Assembly: GCA_934294965.1 (NCBI GenBank)
Contig: CAKRAM010000040.1
Span: 1 to 9,594, forward strand
Direction of reading: 5' to 3'
DNA: 9,594 nt
DNA from: an uncultured Clostridia bacterium
Lineage (GTDB): Bacteria > Bacillota > Clostridia > Christensenellales > CAG-314
A model generated the notes under the pieces. The model was not told the origin of the DNA. It saw nothing but the letters and a program-made list of their open reading frames with translations, and ran no database searches. The position numbers and the translations under genes are program-made. Positions 6,748-9,594 of this stretch are shown here, piece by piece; position 1 is the first letter of the stretch, and every line of letters starts with the position of its first letter.

Positions 6748-7914
6748 CTACCTACCGTTTTTTGTGCGAGAGAAACGATGCACAAAACGGTACAACAACG
6801 ATTTTTTGAATTTGACCGCGTCGAACGGGCATAACTCCTGACAGCAGTAGCATCTTATGCACTTTTTTTGCGCCACGTTTGCCTTGCCACTAACCACCGT
6901 TATTGCTTTTGCGGGGCAATGCATTGCGCACTTTCCACAGCCGCGACAAACGGACTTATCTATCTTAACTTTTTTTGTAAGATACTTTTTGGCAAGTTTT
7001 TTTACCCATTCGGGCATATGCAAAAAGGTATCGGCATCGGTTACGGGAGAAAACTCGAAGTCGGCTATTTTGCACGACTGCCAATTTTCCCAATCGAACT
7101 CCACGTCGGACAAATCTTCGGCAATAAGACCGCGTTTTGCAGCCACCTGCAACAAAGGCATTTCCATCGGCTCGGCAAACAATTTTACCGCAACCGAGTC
7201 CAGCGCGTACGGATTTTGCGCCGCCAAAATTTGCCCCATGTGCTTGGGTTTTCCGTTTGTCGGTCCGTCACCGTCCATGCCTATTACGGCATCGATGACG
7301 TGCAATGTTATTTTCTTGGAAGCAAATTGCTCCAAATCGCACAACAGATTGCAAAATTCGCCCAAATTCGGAAAACGACTGTGCATTTCCACCTTGACAA
7401 GCCCAGGCACCAAGCCGAACAGGTTTTTTACCGCCCCGGTGTAGCCTGCAAACGAGTGCGTTTTTAGTTTGGTGACGTTGATAACCACGTCTGCATTCAA
7501 AATACTGTTGGTGATATCGCAGTTATTGAGTGCAACTCCGCCGATTTCCATTTCGGTGTAGTCAAAATCGTCGTTGAGTTTTGCCATAGTTCGCTGCTCA
7601 ACGTCTGTCATTTTGCATTTTGCGTAGACCGTTTTCATTGCGCCTGCCGTGTAAAGACCGCCGGAACTATCCCCCACAACTATATTTTGCGTTTGCTTTT
7701 GAATGTGATTTATCAACGCAATAACAACCTCCGGATGGGTTGTTCCGCATTTTTCCGGCGCCATATCCCGCACCAAATTGACTTTTACAAACACTTTTGC
7801 GTCTTTAGGTACAAATGCTTGCACTCCGCCCGATTCGGCAACGAGCATGTCCACAGCAGCCTGAACGTGGGAAGGTTCGTAGTCGGAGCAAGACGCTGCA
7901 TAGACTTTGTTCAT
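6748..7914 (-). CDS. DUF362 protein with C-terminal 2x[4Fe-4S] ferredoxin domain
   Basis: A 388-residue cytosolic protein. The DUF362 domain spans about residues 35-300 and shows typical motifs: VKVNLV near 43-48, GDSSGG at 81-86, KLKTHSFAGYTGAVKNLFG at 149-167 and DGDGPTNGKP near 214-223. The ferredoxin-like tail has two four-cysteine motifs, C323-C326-C329-C333-P and C352-C355-C358-C362-P, which should hold two [4Fe-4S] clusters. A Lys/Arg-rich end follows. The molecular function of DUF362 proteins is not established; electron transfer is implied by the clusters. The start overlaps the stop of the nucleosidase-like gene upstream (ATGA, 7911-7914), with GGAG 8 nt before it, so the two are translationally coupled. 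No clear terminator directly follows the stop. Family call firm, function unknown. Confidence 0.9.
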   Translation of the reverse strand: MNKVYAASCSDYEPSHVQAAVDMLVAESGGVQAFVPKDAKVFVKVNLVRDMAPEKCGTTHPEVVIALINHIQKQTQNIVVGDSSGGLYTAGAMKTVYAKCKMTDVEQRTMAKLNDDFDYTEMEIGGVALNNCDITNSILNADVVINVTKLKTHSFAGYTGAVKNLFGLVPGLVKVEMHSRFPNLGEFCNLLCDLEQFASKKITLHVIDAVIGMDGDGPTNGKPKHMGQILAAQNPYALDSVAVKLFAEPMEMPLLQVAAKRGLIAEDLSDVEFDWENWQSCKIADFEFSPVTDADTFLHMPEWVKKLAKKYLTKKVKIDKSVCRGCGKCAMHCPAKAITVVSGKANVAQKKCIRCYCCQELCPFDAVKFKKSLLYRFVHRFSRTKNGR

Positions 7915-8594
7915 TCGGCACGCTCCAATCCCTGCACGAGTTTACGCGCCATATCGAAAAAGCCATTTGTGCTGCGATAAACGTTTGCAAAATATTCGTC
8001 GTGACTGCCGAACAGGCTATCCGAAATGCACTTTATCATAAGGCACGGCACATTGTTAAATTTGCACGTAAACAAAATGCCTGCCGATTCCATATCGCAA
8101 ATGTCCGCGCCGTAGTCCTTGTTCAGCAGGGTTTTTTCGTCGGCGTTGCCTACAAATTTGTCCGCCGAAGCGCATCTGACAACCGGATAGTTGGCAATGC
8201 TTTTTGCCTTTGCAAGCAATTCCTGCGAGCAAGCAACGGAAATACTGTCGAAATACTCATAGTACGCCTTGGGGCGATTGTCGACTTGCGACGTATCCAT
8301 ATCGTAATGCACCACATCGCCGACGAGAACAAAATCGGCAAGAGCAACGCTTTGAGTTAATGCGCCAACAACACCGAAATTGATTATACAATCGACCTGA
8401 TACTTTGTTATAAGCAGTTGGCACGCAGCCGCGGCGGCAATCTCTCCCACCGACGGAGGACAGCACAAAACCGCGTCGGAATTTGCCAACTTAAAAAAGT
8501 AAACGTCAAAATCGCCGTCTTTGGTTTGAGTAAATTCTCCTTGCAGGAACGATGCGGCTTCCTTTTGCATAGCCGTAAAAATACCGATTTTCAT
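7911..8594 (-). CDS. PNP/MTAN-family nucleosidase-like protein (probable MTA/SAH nucleosidase)
   Basis: A 227-residue cytosolic member of the nucleoside phosphorylase fold family, close in length to E. coli MTA/SAH nucleosidase (232). Catalytic positions align: E12 in MKIGIFTAMQKEA, M168-E169 in DMES (the MEA of MTAN) and D192 in ISDS (general acid). F147-V148 match the base-contacting region. The expected reaction is hydrolysis of methylthioadenosine or S-adenosylhomocysteine to adenine and a thio-ribose sugar. Several positions diverge: the usual SGIGK is PPSVGE, and VEME is CDME, so a related nucleoside substrate such as futalosine is possible. The start at 8594 is chosen because GGAG (8607-8604) lies 9 nt upstream and the family begins MKIGI; a longer frame to 8645 lacks a site. 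First gene of a coupled pair with the DUF362 gene. Confidence 0.83.
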   Translation of the reverse strand: MKIGIFTAMQKEAASFLQGEFTQTKDGDFDVYFFKLANSDAVLCCPPSVGEIAAAAACQLLITKYQVDCIINFGVVGALTQSVALADFVLVGDVVHYDMDTSQVDNRPKAYYEYFDSISVACSQELLAKAKSIANYPVVRCASADKFVGNADEKTLLNKDYGADICDMESAGILFTCKFNNVPCLMIKCISDSLFGSHDEYFANVYRSTNGFFDMARKLVQGLERAE

Positions 8595-8615
8595 ATGTTT
8601 TATCTCCATTTTTGT

Positions 8616-8679
8616 GCAAATTTTGCGAAAAATGCGCCGTTGCAAGCCTCAATGGGTTGCTGCCACAAGCAAAATTTGC
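8616..8679 (-). repeat. Long inverted repeat in the nucleosidase leader
   Basis: GCAAATTTTGC (8616-8626 on +) and GCAAAATTTGC (8669-8679) are perfect reverse complements, giving an 11-bp stem around 42 nt. Inside, GCAAGCC (from about 8642) and GGGTTGC (to about 8660) can form a second stem with one mismatch. It lies wholly within the predicted 5' leader and ends 8 nt before the GGAG. It could be a regulatory RNA structure or a DNA site; I do not recognise a known riboswitch class. Confidence 0.5.
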
Positions 8680-8697
8680 GCCGTATATTACAAAAAT

Positions 8698-8726
8698 ATT
8701 TTAACATAACACGCAAAAATAGTAAA
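8698..8726 (-). promoter_or_regulatory. Promoter of the nucleosidase-DUF362 operon
   Basis: On the minus strand TTTACT (8726-8721), a 17-bp spacer and TAAAAT (8703-8698) preceded by TGT, which gives an extended -10. Transcription should start near 8691, leaving a leader of about 97 nt that contains the long inverted repeat at 8616-8679. Confidence 0.72.
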
Positions 8727-8728
8727 CC

Positions 8729-8828
8729 TTTGCAAATAACATTGTAAGCGAAATTGCATTTTGCAAAAAAACGATTTGCTTTTCGGAATTATAAAAATAA
8801 TGTATCAAAATTCTTTTCAAAATCGTTT
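8729..8828. promoter_or_regulatory. Palindrome cluster between divergent promoters
   Basis: Two related perfect palindromes, TTTGCAAA (8729-8736) and TTTTGCAAAA (8759-8768), lie between the outward-facing promoters. A 9-bp inverted repeat, AAACGATTT (8769-8777) and AAATCGTTT (8820-8828), brackets the -35 of the + strand promoter, with its right arm in the spacer. They may bind a regulator, but in AT-rich DNA some such matches arise by chance. Confidence 0.3.
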
Positions 8829-8842
8829 GGTTTTGGTATAAT
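8814..8842 (+). promoter_or_regulatory. Promoter of the small unknown-protein gene
   Basis: A perfect TATAAT (8837-8842) preceded by TGG gives an extended -10. A weak -35, TTTTCA (8814-8819), lies at 17 bp. The start would be near 8849, which argues against the ATG at 8850 and for the ATG at 8883. Confidence 0.75.
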
Positions 8843-8882
8843 ACAAAAAATGCCAAATGCGCCGAATGCGGCACGGAGATAT

Positions 8883-9158
8883 ATGAAAGTTTGGGCTTCA
8901 ACGGTAAAGGATGAAAAAATTACGCGCGACGTTTTGTTCGACTACGAACACGCCGACAATCTTGACGATTTTATTTCGTTGCTGCAAAACGTTTGCGAAC
9001 AAATGGATATACCTACGCCCATTACCACTTTCGTCAATTTTACGCACTATGTTATGTTCAACAACACTCGTTTTAAGCCGCGCGATTTTGTGGAAAGTGT
9101 GGATTTTGACCTGCTCAACATTGAAGCCGTGACGGAAAAAGACAAGAAAAAACACTGA
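8883..9158 (+). CDS. Small conserved-looking protein of unknown function
   Basis: A 91-residue soluble protein with no signal peptide or membrane segment. The start at 8883 has GGAG (8875-8878) 4 nt upstream; an in-frame ATG at 8850 sits on the predicted transcription start and has no ribosome binding site. The N-terminal part (MKVWASTVKDEKITRDVL) looks like two beta strands. An acidic helix follows near residues 20-36, then a middle part with PTPIT and a stretch FNNTRFKPRDFVESVDFDLLNIE near 57-79, and the end is a charged KDKKKH tail. The composition (strand, acidic helix, strand, RF-x-P-x-DF) resembles small uncharacterised proteins I associate with Clostridia genomes, but I cannot name a family. 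It has its own promoter, and no terminator separates it from the tRNA-Gly downstream, so partial co-transcription is possible. Confidence 0.75.
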   Translation: MKVWASTVKDEKITRDVLFDYEHADNLDDFISLLQNVCEQMDIPTPITTFVNFTHYVMFNNTRFKPRDFVESVDFDLLNIEAVTEKDKKKH

Positions 9159-9183
9159 CATTTTTAACAATTTGGCATACATT
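9155..9183 (+). promoter_or_regulatory. Possible tRNA-Gly promoter
   Basis: CTGACA (9155-9160, overlapping the preceding stop codon), a 17-bp spacer and TACATT (9178-9183). The -10 is poor (4 of 6). The tRNA may instead be read from the promoter of the gene upstream. Confidence 0.35.
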
Positions 9184-9214
9184 AACAAAACGATTGCTAC
9201 GACAAGCACATTTT

Positions 9215-9288
9215 GCGGGTATAGTTTAGTGGCAAAACGACTGCTTCCCAAGCAGTAGTTACGGGTCCGATTCCCGTTACCCGCTCCA
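9215..9288 (+). tRNA. tRNA-Gly (anticodon CCC)
   Basis: A complete 74-nt tRNA with encoded CCA. Acceptor arms GCGGGTA and TACCCGC pair fully, the D stem is GTTT/AAAC, the anticodon stem ACTGC/GCAGT holds loop TTCCCAA with CCC at 9247-9249, and the T stem ACGGG/CCCGT closes TCCGATT. Discriminator U73 is usual for bacterial tRNA-Gly. It decodes GGG. It is a lone tRNA gene. Confidence 0.97.
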
Positions 9289-9296
9289 CTAAAATT

Positions 9297-9331
9297 AGGT
9301 TCGACACAGAAACGTGTCAAACCTTTTTTTT
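9297..9331 (+). terminator. Rho-independent terminator after tRNA-Gly
   Basis: AGGTT, a C-A mismatch and GACAC pair with GTGTC and AACCT around a 6-nt loop, followed by eight Ts (9324-9331). It begins 8 nt after the CCA end. Confidence 0.92.
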
Positions 9332-9489
9332 GCGGTCGCAGACGGTTTAATAATACGGCAAATGCAGCCGAATATATTTTCGGTTTTCACGAAGCGATAA
9401 ACAATCTTTACAAAACTACGTTATCAAGCGCGACGGCTGTAACCTATCCTTTTATACAACAAACCTTGTACGCGTACCAAGCCTTCGCT

Positions 9490-9525
9490 AAAAGCAAAAG
9501 CGCCGCGGCTAAACAGCTGCGGCGC
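9490..9525 (-). terminator. Rho-independent terminator of the minus-strand gene at the right edge
   Basis: A GC-rich stem (9500-9510 with 9515-9525, one G-U wobble) closes an AAAC loop. On the minus strand it runs straight into TTTTGCTTTT (9499-9490). On + only GAGTTTT follows, so minus-strand use is favoured. It starts 5 nt after the stop of the partial gene. Confidence 0.85.
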
Positions 9526-9530
9526 GAGTT

Positions 9531-9594
9531 TTATTTATGTACAAAATCAGCCAAGTTGGAGGCAAGCGTTTTTATGTCTTTTCCACTTGTGTTG
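9531..9594 (-). CDS. C-terminal end of an unidentified protein (partial)
   Basis: The minus strand is open from the window edge to a TAA at 9531-9533, encoding 20 final residues that end in LASNLADFVHK. This looks like an amphipathic C-terminal helix. The close terminator supports a real gene end. The piece is too short to name. A + strand frame from ATG 9537 over the same bases has no ribosome binding site. Confidence 0.6.
   Translation of the reverse strand, partial: NTSGKDIKTLASNLADFVHK

Noticed and set aside
8595..8645. N-terminal extension of the nucleosidase-like protein
   Set aside because: It has no ribosome binding site at the far start, it falls in the structured leader, and the family begins at MKIGI.
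8898..9320. Minus-strand frame of 140 codons beginning with a GNGNRTRNYCLGSSRFATKLYP-like stretch
   Set aside because: Its N-terminal part is the antisense of the tRNA-Gly, a well-known kind of false gene call. The rest is antisense to the small + strand gene, and it has no ribosome binding site.
9368..9388. Weak hairpin CCGAA/TTCGG followed by TTTT downstream of the tRNA terminator
   Set aside because: The stem is only 5 bp and no gene needs it. The terminator at 9297-9331 is already strong.
9468..9477. Perfect 10-bp palindrome GTACGCGTAC
   Set aside because: It is short and isolated, with no gene start or promoter around it that it could control.

Overview
This window reads as bacterial chromosome from a low-to-mid GC member of the Bacillota, most likely a Clostridia-type, possibly uncultured, anaerobe. 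The evidence is consensus AGGAG-type ribosome binding sites, TTGACA/TATAAT promoters often with an extended TGn -10, a greA-lysS pair, a CadC-type ArsR regulator beside a CadA-type metal ATPase, and a DUF362 protein with a C-terminal 2x[4Fe-4S] ferredoxin domain. No species assignment is possible from sequence reading alone. I see no phage, transposase, CRISPR array or obvious mobile element.

Layout. Positions 1-403 hold no convincing gene. A metal-efflux operon on + follows: a strong promoter (416-444) with an operator-like palindrome (449-472), a CadC-like repressor (491-844), a free-standing heavy-metal-associated (HMA) domain protein (849-1067) and a P1B-2 (Zn/Cd/Pb) ATPase with no metal-binding domain of its own (1070-2944), closed by a strong terminator (2967-3003). 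A 513-bp gap contains hairpins, a near-repeat and a promoter for an M42-family metallopeptidase (3458-4489). A bidirectional terminator (4523-4553) separates that gene from the convergent minus-strand pair greA (6126-6575) and lysS (4579-6096). Upstream on the minus strand is a translationally coupled pair, an MTA/SAH-nucleosidase-like protein (7911-8594) and a DUF362/ferredoxin protein (6748-7914), joined by an ATGA overlap. A divergent intergenic region rich in palindromes separates that pair from a small + strand protein of unknown function (8883-9158). Then come tRNA-Gly(CCC) at 9215-9288, its terminator, and at the right edge the last codons of a minus-strand gene with its own terminator.

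How the genes work together. The ArsR-HMA-ATPase operon is a self-contained metal sensing and export circuit. The repressor carries both CadC metal sites, the small HMA protein has the DCxxC motif typical of Zn/Cd/Pb domains, and the pump has CPC plus the N(x)7K and DxG residues of the Zn/Cd/Pb class. greA and lysS are housekeeping (transcript cleavage by stalled RNA polymerase; lysine charging). The nucleosidase-DUF362 pair is the least explained functional association here, and its leader has an unusual long inverted repeat. Most of the window is ordinary core genome. The points worth a second look are the exact CadC-like metal-site spacing with a Cys-to-His change, the hairpin in the greA leader, and the structured leader of the nucleosidase operon.
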